A stretch of DNA of 64,000 nucleotides, taken from the NCBI GenBank assembly GCA_039707465.1, contig CM077644.1, positions 77,708,875-77,772,874 of the forward strand, given 5' to 3'. Origin of the DNA: Rhabdophis nuchalis. Taxonomy: Eukaryota > Chordata > Lepidosauria > Squamata > Natricidae. Shown piece after piece: positions 12,608 through 23,990 of the stretch (its first letter is position 1; the number at the start of each line of letters is the position of its first letter). A program made the translations under genes and the position numbers. The notes beneath the pieces were generated by a model, which saw only the letters and a program-made list of their open reading frames with translations, made no database searches and was not told the DNA's origin.

Positions 12608-15104
12608 GTAAGTAGTGCATAGCATATTGGCTTGGACCTTTAAACATCCTTCTTCTTATATTTTAATAGAAGCCCATTGGCTTCTGCTAAATAAAGAAAA
12701 CTCTTCTACTTTTCAGTATAGTTAATGCTATGGCTACTTAGTGGACATGATAGGCTCAATCAGAATCATTTTTAAATTGGGTTATTGCTACAATGTCCAT
12801 TCGACTGTTATAATTATTTTCATATAAAGGTAAAAAGAGAAGGTAAAAGTATATATATATAAACAACTTCAGTTACTGATCACCAAGGAACTTGACTCTG
12901 TCAACCAAGGCTTCTGGTATGCTTTGCAATCAAGTTTGCATTTTGTAGTCATTACACTATGTACATAAAGATAATGTTTGTGCTACTACTTGTAGAATTT
13001 GCCATGATACTGAAAATCTCCCAAACAATTAATAAACTATTATTCCATTAATTAGTGTAATTAATTAATTATACTAATTAACTGCTTGACTTATACATTA
13101 GCATTTTTAGAAAGTAAAAGTGATTTCCCCCTGTAAATTAGTGTTGTTCGGTTTATAAAAATTATGAATTACCCATTTATACTTCAGCATTATCCAATAA
13201 CACTCATTATGTATGGCCATCATGTAAACTATGTATGACTTTTTCTAGCTTCTGCTATTAATGAGATTTACATCTTGCCTTATAATGAATGTTTCGTTCC
13301 TATTCCTTGTTGTACCTGGAACAATATTCATCTAACTTTAATCTATGGCATTTTGTACTTATATATTATATGATATCTATGGGATTTTATAGTAGTTCTG
13401 CATACTTTTTCAATCTAAACACCCCCCCCCCCCGATCTTAGAGAAGTGTACACTGTAGGTTGGATCAAGAGTTCAATCACGATCCAGAATTTTGACTATG
13501 GTTGGTGTTCATTCCTTTTTGTTAATTATTATTTTGCATCTCAATAAAATCCTCTCTATAGAATTGGAGTTTCTCTTAGGTGGCATTGAAGAAGGGGCCT
13601 GCAGGGAAACTAGTAAAATTACTTTCTCTTGACTATTTGCAAAGGTTATGTTGGAGCCAATTGCTTCCATGAATATTTAGGATCAAACCAATTAATTTTT
13701 GCAGAGGAATATCGTTTTGTTGACAAGTCTTATAATTGTTCTGTGCTTTCTTTTTCTTTTTCTTTTAAATTGAATTAATATATCTTGACCTGGAAGAAAA
13801 AACAACTCATGGCATAAGAGGAACTAAATGTAACATCGAGTAATTCCGTATATGTGCTACATCTCATTTGCCATTTGTGATGTACTTATAAGAAAAATAA
13901 TGCAGTTTGGTTGCTTTAGGAAGTCATCATTCCTTTTTCATCTATGTGTTCGATACAGCAAATGTGAAAGAGGGATTTTCCTTAATTAGGAAGCACCCGC
14001 CTAAACATGTCCTAAGAAGTCAAGCTAATTTGTAGATAGTTATTGATTACTTTTGGGGCTTCTGTCTTTTAGGAAAACATTTCAGGATTTTAGAGGCCTA
14101 GACATAGTACAGCTATTCCAATTGCAAATGTCATATCCCTTCTGTGATCAGTAGTTTGGAAACCACTCAGGATGGAGTGATTGTGCTGATCTAGGAAACA
14201 GCTATGAAACAGGGACTTTAATTGTATAATGCCTGCATTTCTCTCAATCATTCAAACATTGAGTCAATCTGCAGCAAATGATAGCTTCCTATCATATTGT
14301 ACCCTACCTAACCTTAAATTGCTCGCATCCTTGTTTGGTTTTAACAAATGTTCAAGTGTTCAGCCTTCAAGATAGGGGCAGAGGCAGATTGCTAGATGTT
14401 TAGAGTGTTCCAGGCAGATCTTAATATGACAATGTGTTCCTGTCCATGCATATGCATGGTTGATCTTGTGTTTCAACCTTTTGCAAATGAGAGTTCTGTA
14501 TTTCCAAGTATCCATAATTGCTGTTTCATTTACCTCCCATTATGTTTAACAATGCAAGCTGGTGGCGATTGCAGGCAATCTCAGGTTCTCATAAAACACA
14601 TTTTTACTATTGGGCCTGGGGCTAAACTTTCTAATAGGAATTTGCAATGCATACACTATCATTTATCACTACATTCCTCATTCTCTCTGCGATCATCAAC
14701 TTTTTCTTTCTGAGATTCCTATTGTATTTTTAAAACAATAGCATCACATAAACATAGTTTTAAGAGTAAGATTTTCATTTACTTTTCCTTTATAACCCTT
14801 TTCAAAGAAGGTGTGGTGAGAACATGTTGCTGATGATAACTTAGCTTCCTGAACTGTTGCATTTTTGATAATATTCCACCAATTTACTTAATAATTATAG
14901 TGTGGTTTAGTGCTACAAATGCAGTAGAATGCAATGCAACATATACAGGACAGTTACCTTGACATCACATCTGAAAATATCAAAGATCTTTTATAGAATG
15001 AGATTTCTGTTAATTGCCTTGGGTGTTATGGAAAAGCAGGCAATTTTAAAACCATGCAAAAATGTAGGCTTTGTTTTATAGATTATGTGCCATCTTGACT
15101 TTTA
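12608..15104 (+). other. 5' part of the 36-kb SGIP1 intron
   Basis: AT-rich sequence with a run of 15-16 C near 13420-13435. No exon or clearly classified repeat was seen. Confidence 0.4.
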
Positions 15105-15620
15105 GTGATCACACTGATAGATTTTCTCCATGATGCTCTTCCCTAACCTTTTCTATCAGGTCATCCAATGATGCATTCATCACCACTGTAACTGAATCAA
15201 TCCACCATAGGGCTGGTCCTTCTCCTCTTCTCTTTCTTTCCACTTTTCTCAGCATTAGAGCTTTCTCTTGCAGCCAGGCATTCTCACAAGGTGTCCAAAG
15301 TAGGATAAGTGAGGACTCTGGATCGATTTGCTTGATGGTCCATTTGTTTGTTATCTTCATATTCTCAGGGATCCTTTTCATCACCAAAGTTCAAAAGCGT
15401 CAATATTTCTTGAACCTTTTTCATTTATTCTTCATGGTTGCTCCTAGAAGCTATCTACCATTTTAGTACCTTAATTGTCCATTCTAAGGTTGTTGCCATA
15501 CCTATTGTAATCAGTTTAGTTTTCTTTAATTTTAATCCCATTGATTCACTTAACTTTTATTACTAGAACTTGCAGATACTTTGCAATTTTGGCTATCAAG
15601 GTAGTGCCTTCCCTTAATGT
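15105..15620 (-). mobile_element. BovB/RTE LINE relic, C-terminal part of the ORF
   Basis: On the - strand the translation contains GLKLKKTK, then a stretch reading KALMLRKVERKRRGEGPALW followed by WIDSVT. This matches the LMLGKIEGRRRRGRQRMRWLD pattern near the end of BovB reverse-transcriptase ORFs. Stops and frame breaks are frequent, so the copy is old and dead. The other half lies beyond a hAT insertion at 15694-16932. Confidence 0.65.
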
Positions 15621-15693
15621 GTATATGTATGTATGAGTGTGTGTGTGAGAAAGAGAGTATGTGTGCGTGCATGTATACATACATCCTATAGGT

Positions 15694-16644
15694 CAGTGGT
15701 CGGCAAACCGCGGCTCGGGAGCCACACGTGGCTCTTTGGCCCCTTGAGTGTGGCCACCTCACATTCCTTATTTTCCAGTCGCGGCCCCACTCTGTGGAAA
15801 ACATAGGCGCGTGCCGTACAAGTACAGCCCAGAGCAGGAGCAAAGTCCCTCTCCCAACAGGCTCTTTCTTGCTCAGAGGGCTTTGGAAGGAAACTTCTGC
15901 AGGCTGTAGGTGTGCGCGCGCGCCTATGTTTTCCGGGAAGAAGAGGAATGCGAGGGGGATTCCTCCCCCACCCACGGATGGGCTCCGGACCTGCAGAACC
16001 TTGTCCTTCTTTTTAGCCAGGCGATCTTTAACCAGGCAATCTTCGGCTGCTGCACAAGCCCTCGGGCACACTCTGCCTTCTCTCTGATAGCCGCCTGGTT
16101 AAAAAGAAGGATGAGGCTCCGCTGGTGTGGAGCTCCTCCGTGGGGGGGAGGGATCCCCCTCTCATTCCTTGTCTTCCCAGATCGGCTAGTAAGGAGACAG
16201 AAAAGGTTGTTCTCCTGGTCCAGGTTTCCGCTTCCTGGCTTCCAGTTTCTTTTGTTGAGCCAGCAATTAATGTTCTTTTTAGGGAAGATCACCTGGTTAA
16301 AAAAAAGTAGGAGGCTCCACTGGTCTGGAGCCCATCCGCAGGTTGGGAGGGGAGACAGACAGACAGAGACACACACAGAGAGACACACACTGAGAGAGAG
16401 AGTGATTGAGTGAGTGAGTGCAAGACAGACAGACACACAGACAAAGAGGAAGGGAGGGAGAGACAAAGATAGAGAGGGAGGGAGGGGAGAGAGACACAGA
16501 GATAGAGAGGGAGGGAGGAGAGAGACACAGGTACAGAGAGACAGACACAGAGAGCAAATGACAGAAAGAGACAGAGAGGGAGGGAGGGAGGGAGAGAGAA
16601 AGAGCCACAGAGAAAGACAGACAGACAGACAGACAGACAGACAC

Positions 16645-16680
<36 letters not shown>

Positions 16681-16932
16681 AGAAAGAGAAAGTGGGAGAG
16701 AGATGAAAGAAAGAGAACTTATGACCACAATTGAGCCCAACATTTTGGTTGCTAAGCAAGACCGTTGTTAAGTGAGTTTCACCACATTTTCCAAGTTGGC
16801 CACACCCACCCGGTCACATGACCGCTGAGCCACTCCCACAAAATAGGCCACACCTTCTATCTCTCAAAATAAATTTCAATCATTGTATTGTTGATATTTG
16901 GCTCTGTTGACTAATGAGTTTGCCGACCACTG
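15694..16932. mobile_element. Non-autonomous hAT element, 1.24 kb, 8-bp TSD
   Basis: Ends CAGTGGTCGGCAAAC and GTTTGCCGACCACTG are exact inverted repeats of 15 bases. They are flanked by the exact 8-bp duplication CTATAGGT (15686-15693 and 16933-16940). The interior has related GGCTCC.CTGG..TGGAGC modules in direct and inverted orientation, a 390-bp purine-rich array, and a segment near 16718-16775 resembling the end of the GACTTA-type MITEs listed elsewhere. No transposase frame is present. Confidence 0.9.
16340..16722. repeat. Purine-rich GA/ACAG simple-repeat array
   Basis: Long stretch of AGAG, ACAG and GGGA units inside the hAT element, including (ACAG)n near 16616-16640 and (AG)n near 16645-16668. 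It produces long but meaningless Ser/Leu-rich frames on the - strand. Confidence 0.9.
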
Positions 16933-16979
16933 CTATAGGTTAAATATATATCTACAGCCTTGTCTGACCCTTTGCTCAT

Positions 16980-17220
16980 CTAGAGCCAATTCAGGACAAT
17001 GAGAAGTTCTTGGAGTCCCATTTTTCTGACCACACTGATATGATTGACTCCATTGGAGGCCTTTCTATAATCAAGGAAACGTATACTGACTTTTTCATAT
17101 TCTTTGGCTTTCTCAATTACCCCCCAGGCATAAGCAATAAAATCTTATTTTCTTTTTCTAAAGCCAGCTTAAACATCTGGCATCTTTTTTTCCATGCAGC
17201 GCTGTAATCTGTGTTGGCTG
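16980..17220 (-). mobile_element. BovB/RTE LINE relic, reverse-transcriptase part
   Basis: The - strand translates to GVIEKAKEYEKVSIRFLDYR and KASNGVNH, corresponding to the BovB reverse-transcriptase motif IIEKAREF..YFCFIDY.KAFDCVDH. It is collinear with the 15105-15620 fragment, and the hAT element was inserted between them. Confidence 0.6.
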
Positions 17221-17439
17221 ATCCAAAGCATTATTTTGCAAGCTTTGAAATCAAGAATATTGTACAATAGTTTGCACACTGTGTTAAGTCTCAGTCATTC
17301 TCTCTCTCTGTGTAGATTGATCTACTCTAATCAGTTGGTCACTGTGTTATTCTCCAGTTTTGCTGCCATAGTTTGTAACTTTGCTGCTTTTTTGTTGTTG
17401 TCTGCCAATACAAAGACATCACTCTGCTAAATACTTAAT

Positions 17440-17687
17440 TATCACAGTACTGTCTTATGTAGTAGGGCTATATTACTATTATCCTACTCATCTTTTCTAC
17501 TACTTTCTCTTATTTGTATCTTATATTACCTATTGTTTATATGTACACTTGTTGTTTGAGTGTACATACTGTTTGTATATTTGTATGTATACTGATTATA
17601 TTACCTAATTGTCTATATGTACACTAAGAGCTTATGCACCAGAGACAAATTCCATGTGTGTCCAAATTACACTTGGCTAATAAAGTA
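17440..17687 (+). mobile_element. 3' end of an interspersed repeat with pentamer tail
   Basis: The sequence TATATGTACACTAAGAGC..ACAAATTCCATGTGTGTCC, then CACTTGGCTAATAAAG, has the look of a frequent reptile retroelement 3' terminus and runs straight into a pentanucleotide array. The family is not named with confidence. Confidence 0.5.
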
Positions 17688-17743
17688 TTCTGTTCTGTTC
17701 TGTTCTGTTCTGTTCTGCTCTGCTCTGCCCTGCTCTACTCTAC
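17688..17743. repeat. (TCTGT/TCTGC)n pentanucleotide microsatellite
   Basis: About eleven imperfect 5-bp units drifting from TTCTG to CTCTG to CTCTA, directly following a retroelement-like 3' terminus. Confidence 0.85.
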
Positions 17744-18019
17744 CTTTTAAGTGCGTATTCCATCGGTTCCTACATCCTGTCAAGTTGGTAATGACTGGAG
17801 TTTTGAGCTAGTAGTCTAGTGCTAGAAGTTCTTGTAAGTGGGGAATGACTTCTATGTTATCATGGATGTTGGCATCTTTACCGTGCAGTACTTCAGTATA
17901 TTCTGTCCAACTTTGATCTTCTTTTATTCGTTTATTAGTATCCATCCATTTGTGTCCTTTAGCATATCAGTTCAAGGCTTGAAATGCCTTTTGTGTTCAT
18001 ATTTTATTACTGATTTTAG

Positions 18020-18162
18020 TTGGGTTTAAATTATGTTTTAGCACGGGCCAAATTTATTTAATTCAATTTTAAATCTATTTGATTGTTTGTATATTTATAT
18101 TTATATTATTCCTGTGCACCACCCTGAGTCCCACTTGGGAGAGAGGGCAGTATAGAAATTCT
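18020..18162 (+). mobile_element. L2 LINE 3' end fragment
   Basis: Carries the L2 3' UTR seen in the longer copies here: TTTTAGCACGGGCC, then CCTGTGCACCACCCTGAGTC, CCACTTGGGAGAGAGGGC and GTATAGAAATTCTATAAATA. Severely 5' truncated. Confidence 0.8.
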
Positions 18163-18324
<162 letters not shown>

Positions 18325-18584
18325 ATGATGCTTTTGGACATATTTTATATTAAAGATGCATTTAGTGGACATTTGACTTTTATATTAAGAAATATGGATA
18401 TACACTTATTTGTTTAAATAAACATTTGATATATCTCTATAAAAGATGTTAAACTGCAGACTTTTAACACAACCTTCCTTTTAAAAAATTACATTTTTAG
18501 AGCAATCAACATAAATCATGAGATACAAACAGCAAAGTTATAGTCATAAGAAGCTAAGGAAATAGGTGATAGGAAAGATGAGAA

Positions 18585-19260
18585 GGATAAGACTAATAGT
18601 AATACAGCCCTATTTGGTAGTTCGACATCCCAGGGTGTAAGACAGTGTTGCGGGAATTAATTGTTTAGCAGAGTGATAGCATGGGGGAGGGAACTGTCTC
18701 TGTGTCTGGTTGTTTAGCATCGTCTTGAGAGAAGGAATTGAAACAATTCATGTTTTAGATCTGAAGAGTCTGTAGCAGGGGTGGGTTCTGAATTCCTTTA
18801 CTGCTGGTTCACTCAGGCACGTGCTTTACATGTACGTGCTTGATGCGAACTATGTGTTCATGCGCACAAGAAAACAAATTGCTTCTGTGCATGCACAGAA
18901 GCAAAAAACAAGATGGCGGCACCTATGGCGCTGCCGATAAAACCAGTTCAGGCGCGTGCACAGCCGAATTACTACCTACTTGGCCAAACCGGTACGAACC
19001 AGTAGGAATCCACCTCTGGTCCGTAGATATTTTCACAGCCTTCTTTCTGGCTTGTGAGTATACAGGTCCTCAGTGGAAGGCAGGATGGTTGCAATTATTT
19101 TTTCTGCAGTTCTAACTAGTTGAAGTCTGTATCTATCTTGTTTGGTTGCTGTGCCAAACCAGACACTTATAGAGGTGCAAATGACAGATTCAATAATTGC
19201 TCTGCAGAACTGTATCTGCAGGTCCTTGGAAGCCAAGATAGAGTGGGAGAATCCATTGTG
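18585..19260 (-). mobile_element. LINE relic (Rex/L2-like), split by a hAT element
   Basis: The - strand of 19033-19236 encodes ASKDLQIQFCRAIIESVICT, SISVWFGTATKQDRYRLQLV and RTAEKIIATILPSTEDLYTH. This is the C-terminal reverse-transcriptase region of Rex/L2-type LINEs (pattern ...IESVL..SITVWFG...LQRVVKTAE.I.G..LPS..DIY). The 18585-18770 part on the other side of the hAT element continues the same repeat. Confidence 0.6.
18776..19018. mobile_element. hAT MITE nested in a LINE relic
   Basis: 243 bp with ends CAGGGGTGGGTTCTGAATTC and GTAGGAATCCACCTCTG. The flanking 8-mers GTCTGTAG (18768-18775) and GTCCGTAG (19019-19026) match 7 of 8. It interrupts a LINE whose two halves resume on either side. 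Confidence 0.85.
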
Positions 19261-20965
19261 ATTTTAATCTCTATACAACATGTATTCTCATGAAAGAAAG
19301 CGCTATTTTATTTTGTTTAAAGAACCAGATGAAAAAATGACTCAAGAAAATTGTGAGTCATAGTGCTCGCTCTCTGATTTGAAGACCTACTTTTCTGGTT
19401 TTGAAAATCATGTTTTAAATTAACTTTGCTCTCTTTCTTTTGCACCCTTACTAGTTCTTACAAGTATTAAATTATAATCCCATTAAATGGAGATCATGCT
19501 GTTTGCAACTGCTTTTTTATATACAGTAAATAGCACAAATTTATATTTTTTGCAAAATTTATATTTTGTCAATTCTATCCATTAGGAGCATAATTGTTCA
19601 AATGGTACTATATATAAAATTAAAAAGCATATTATATGATTTTTTAATTCAAATTTTATTCTCCTATTCCAAAAGGTTATGCTTCTGATATCCCTTGTTT
19701 TGCTATAATTGTTAATCTTACCAACTTCAGATATTAGATTCCAAAATTATACAAAAAAAACTAATGTAAGCAATCTCTTTTTATGCATAAGGTCCATTTT
19801 TTACCAAGTAGATGCTGATTCATTTATTTAGAAATATTGATTTTTATTTGCTGTGTATAATTCTGAAAACTTTAGAAATTAATGATAACATTTTCCATGT
19901 GTCTAAAATATTTTTTTTCATTCCTGATTCTTCACATTTAGAAGTTATAATCCATAGACGCATGTTAGTGTTACCTGGTACTGATTATATAAAGCACTGA
20001 AATTGTTTATCTCAGGAATAAGAATTCTGATGGCATTGGTGGTCTTTTTTAGAATACTTGTACTTAAGATAAAAGGAAGTTTTAGTCAACAACCGAAGCT
20101 TTCTTTAGCCTATTGTAAGGTAATAGATATGTGCAGAAATGATTTAGGGGCTTTAGAGTGGGAGTAAATGATCCTCCAGCTTTGGATTTGAGGAGATGCA
20201 GAAATTAATTATACATGGAGTGTTTTTCTTCCCTTGTGCACAGCTCAGGCAGTAATGATAAGGAGTGATGGGAGGTTGAAGAGTATTTAAAATTTAGCTT
20301 GTGACATTTTCTCACATAAAGTCATTAACTAATTGGACTGCTGGCAATAAAAAAAATGTCAAAAATAACATTTCAAATCATTATTATTATTAGAAAAGTA
20401 CGTGGTTTTAACTTTTTTTAAAAAGTTTTTCAGTAGCTTCATTTTCAGTAGCTGGTATTCAGAATGATTTGCATTGTGTATCTGAATAATTAAAATACAT
20501 TTAGTTGATCGTGTTTTCTTATGGAGAAAGAAAAATATTTTCTTTAGAGAATTTTAGGTTGTGAATTTTAGGTTGTGAATTTTAGGTTGTGAATTTTAGG
20601 TTGTGACATTTAATGAGCTCTGCAGTCCAGCTATTTCAGGTTTACCTAGCCACTGGTATACTTTCTGTATTGATAGCACAGGCTCAGAGAAGGACATACT
20701 GACTGCTATATATAATTAAATGTTTTCATGTGTAAAAAGGTTTAATATAATCAGAGGCAATTAATGTATTCTGAAAAATATTATATAGAAGTAGATTATA
20801 TTATGTTGCACATTGATTGCCCAAAGTCAACATTATGTATAATGAACAGTTCGGTAATTTTCCTTAGGTTTCATTTTGATTTTAAATCAAAGAAAATAAT
20901 AATAACTTAAGAGTTGGTAGCAGATAGGCAACATATAGGTGGAGAGTGTCTTAATTTTCACATTA
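19261..20965. other. SGIP1 intron, AT-rich
   Basis: Intron sequence without recognised transposons except the 14-bp tandem repeat described separately. Confidence 0.4.
20549..20604. repeat. 14-bp tandem repeat, 4 perfect copies
   Basis: Four exact consecutive copies of GAATTTTAGGTTGT. Confidence 0.97.
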
Positions 20966-21370
20966 CAATAGACCTTGCTTAATGATTGCCCTGTTTAGTG
21001 ACCATTTGACATTACAATGGTGCTGAAAAAAATAAATTTATGACCAGTCCTTATATTTACAATCATCCCTCTGATCACATATGGACACTTTGCAACCAGC
21101 AAGTGTTTACAATTGTTTCAGGGTCCCCTGGTCAGGATTATCCTTTGCACTTTTCACAGATGGCTTCCAACAAGCTAAGTTCAATGGAGAAATCGTAAAA
21201 TTACAAGTTGCAGTCATGTGAAATCTTGCTTTATGTGGCATAATGACTTGCTCAACAATCAAATGTGATATTGTATGTCTATTGTGGTCATCTGTTGTTT
21301 TCATAGTGAATGCATCACTTAGTGACAAAGTTGCTGGTCTCAATTGCAGTTGGTAAGCAAGGACTACCTG
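20966..21370. mobile_element. Tigger/mariner-like palindromic MITE
   Basis: The left end CAATAGACCTTGCTTAATGA is preceded by TA; the right end is GTAAGCAAGGACTACCTG. The interior has the TTTAGTGACCATTTGACATT pattern shared with two similar elements at 41647 and 48190. The right side lacks the expected TA because different sequence starts directly at 21371. Confidence 0.65.
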
Positions 21371-21975
21371 CCACCAGTGGCCAGCAGAGCTGGCAGCAGA
21401 GTTGGACAGCGAGGAGGTTGGAGAAGAACATGGGCCAGTCCTGGGGGTGACGAAAACTCAGACGAGGGCTCTGTGTCAGAGGCAGAGAGGGAGTTAGACA
21501 GCAGTGAGGCAGAAGAACTGCTGGAGCCTGTTCCCAGTGTGTGCATGCACAGAGCTGCCAGAAGACAAGAACAACTAAGAAAGCAGGGTCGACTTAGGAG
21601 TAAAGCCACACCTTGGAGGTGATTGGCCCCTCCCATAGGAAACAAAAGAAGAGTGAACAGGGAGTGGTCTTTTGCAGGAAACAATTCGTTCATTCGGTCA
21701 TTTCAAGAGTGGAAAGTTCTGTTTGTGACTATAAGGGACTCTGTGCCAAGGTTTGTCTTTCCCTGCGTTTGGAAACTAGTTATCTGGCAGCGCTCCAAAT
21801 GAGTTAAGATGCGCATAGATAAACATTCGTCTGAAAGACTGTTTGGTAAGCCTTGCTGACTGAATGAAAGGAATTCGCAGTCATGTAAATAAAAGAGGTT
21901 TTGCCAGGACCAAGACTTTGCTTCTTGCTTTCTAACGGTTAGAAAGCAAGAAGGATGGGTCAGAACACTACTTAT
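21371..21975 (+). other. Unclassified insert, possibly an LTR-element 3' end
   Basis: GC-richer than its surroundings. The in-frame segment up to 21622 is acidic then basic (EAERELDSSEAEELLE, RRQEQLRKQ), followed by about 350 bp with an AATAAA (21888-21893) and a terminal GGGTCAGAACA. This resembles a coding tail followed by an LTR, but no second LTR, primer site or TSD was found, so the class is a guess. Confidence 0.3.
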
Positions 21976-22731
21976 ATTTATGTAGTCAAACCTTCCCACG
22001 GCTGCTTTATTGCCATCTTATGTGATATGCAGGGACTGTGGTCAGATTGCATAAGAATAAACTTCTCCCTTCACATCTAATGTTACATTGCTAAGACTAC
22101 TTTTCATTCAGGGATAAAAATGAAGGGAAGAATAATGAAATTGCTGGTTATGCAGAGATATGATCCTGCTAAGATTGTGTTTTTTCATTCTTTCTCTTGT
22201 GGTTTTTATTATTTCTATCTGCTACAGTAAACCATGACAATCGTATCAAGTTGCTTTCCCCAGTTATAAATGGCAATTCTACTGTACATAATTTATCTAT
22301 TTGTACTTAAGCTCCTCTGACCTCTTCAGGCTTGGAGGAAGATATTGAGGTAGTAAATAGAGCAGGTTTCTAGCCTGGATTCTTTCTTCCCTAAGTCCAA
22401 AATATCATCTCATTAAGGCCATAGTATCCATAACTATTTAGATCAAATGCTGGATTAAATGCACAATGAAATGATCAGGTGGGCTGTTTTCATAACTGAA
22501 AATAGATTTGTTATTTGGAGACTCTTAGGCTTGAACACTTAAAGATGTTCAATAATGCAATGGTTGATTGAAAATGGAATGAATGTACAATCTGGGCAAT
22601 AATCAGCCTCTGGTAGGATGAGTAGAATAATGTTACGTTTTCAATGAATTTTGTAGAATAAATAGTTGGGTAGTCATCTATAATCAAGAAAGACCAAATA
22701 ACTTGACAAATGTCTTTTCATTCCCTTCCAC

Positions 22732-22841
22732 CAGAGTTTCACGACTTTGGCAACTGGAAGATATGGGGACTTCAACTCCCAGAATTCCCCAGCCAATATG
22801 GAGTTCACAGAGTTTCAAGTTGCCAAGATTGAGAAACCGTG
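22732..22841. mobile_element. hAT MITE, degenerate
   Basis: 110 bp, ends CAGAGTTTCACGACTTTGG and GATTGAGAAACCGTG, with the shared core GACTTCAACTCCCAGAATTC. Flanks CCTTCCAC and CCTTAAAC match 6 of 8. Confidence 0.7.
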
Positions 22842-22932
22842 CCTTAAACTATTGCAACTAGTGCAGCCTTTTTTTTTTAAACTGGAATTCATCTCTGGCA
22901 TTACAGTCACTGATGCAGATTATATTATAGAT

Positions 22933-23305
22933 GATGGGTATCAAAGTCGATTTCATTGAGGGCTTTTATCAGGGTTGTGTTTGACCTTGGGGGGCTGGAG
23001 TGGGCATGGCCAGGTAGGTGTGGCCAGCTTGATGTCCCTGGGGTTGGGGGCGCCTGTGGTGGCCCGAGTGCTCTATCAGCAAAAACGGGATCCCAAGCTC
23101 CGTTTTCAGCTGAGGCTGCCTCCCGCAACCCTCTGCCAGTGAAAATGGAGCGTGGGAGGGCCACACATTGAGCTCCTGAACTCCATTTTCACTGGCAGAG
23201 GAACCATGGGACAGTCCTTCGTTGTTTCCAAGGTGGCCTCATGGGCTAGATCTAAGCACTCCGTGGGCAGGATCCAGCCCCTGGGCTGTGAGTTTGACAC
23301 CACTG
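22933..23305. mobile_element. hAT non-autonomous element with exact 8-bp TSD
   Basis: 373 bp from GATGGGTATCAAAGTCG to GAGTTTGACACCACTG, flanked by identical TTATAGAT (22925-22932, 23306-23313). The interior is GC-rich with GGGGGGCTGGAGTGGGCATG, like the element at 54105. Confidence 0.88.
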
Positions 23306-23990
23306 TTATAGATTAACAAAACAGCCAGCATCTGTTATTTCCAGTGCCAATGTTTCTGTACTATGGCAAATTGCCTCCCTCCAACAAAAAACAAAATCTT
23401 TGAGATTGTTATTTTTAAAAGAGAGATAAAACAAGAACATTTTATAAAATTAAGCATGGTAGATAAATCTCTAATAAATGAATCATATTCCATTACGCTA
23501 ATTAAATAAGCACTAAATCTATAAAATGTGAGATTTTAGATGGATGCAGCATGGGAATTATTTTCAGATTGTTTTTCTGATGTGTCATTTGGTTTATTTG
23601 AAATACAACAAAACACAATAAATCAGCAATTGACACTTCAAATTGAATAACATAATTAAAAATATAAAACACGTTCTAAAAAAAAAATTGGGATTCATTA
23701 AATTAATGCAAAAGTTTGAAAGTTAACCAAATAAAGACTTTTATGATTTCTCTAAAGAGCTTTATAGCCCAATCTATTCTATCTATATAAATAAAAATGT
23801 AACAAGAGTTTGTTCAAAACCACTCCGAAAGTACTGCACCGATCGCTTCGGTGAATTGTAGCTTAATATCTTTGCTAACGACTTTTTAAAATTTTTGTAT
23901 TTTAAACCCATATCCCACCATTAACTCCATCAGATATGTACTCCAGAGCTAGCCTTTTATTGCTGCGAGAGTCCCCACTCTCGCAGGTTT

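Noticed and set aside
15550..16466. Overlapping 120-180 codon frames on both strands
   Set aside because: GC-rich non-autonomous hAT interior; no transposase motifs, and frames overlap on both strands.
16289..16759. Ser/Leu/Val-rich - strand frames and Arg/Glu-rich + strand frame
   Set aside because: Artefacts of the purine-rich simple repeat inside the hAT element.
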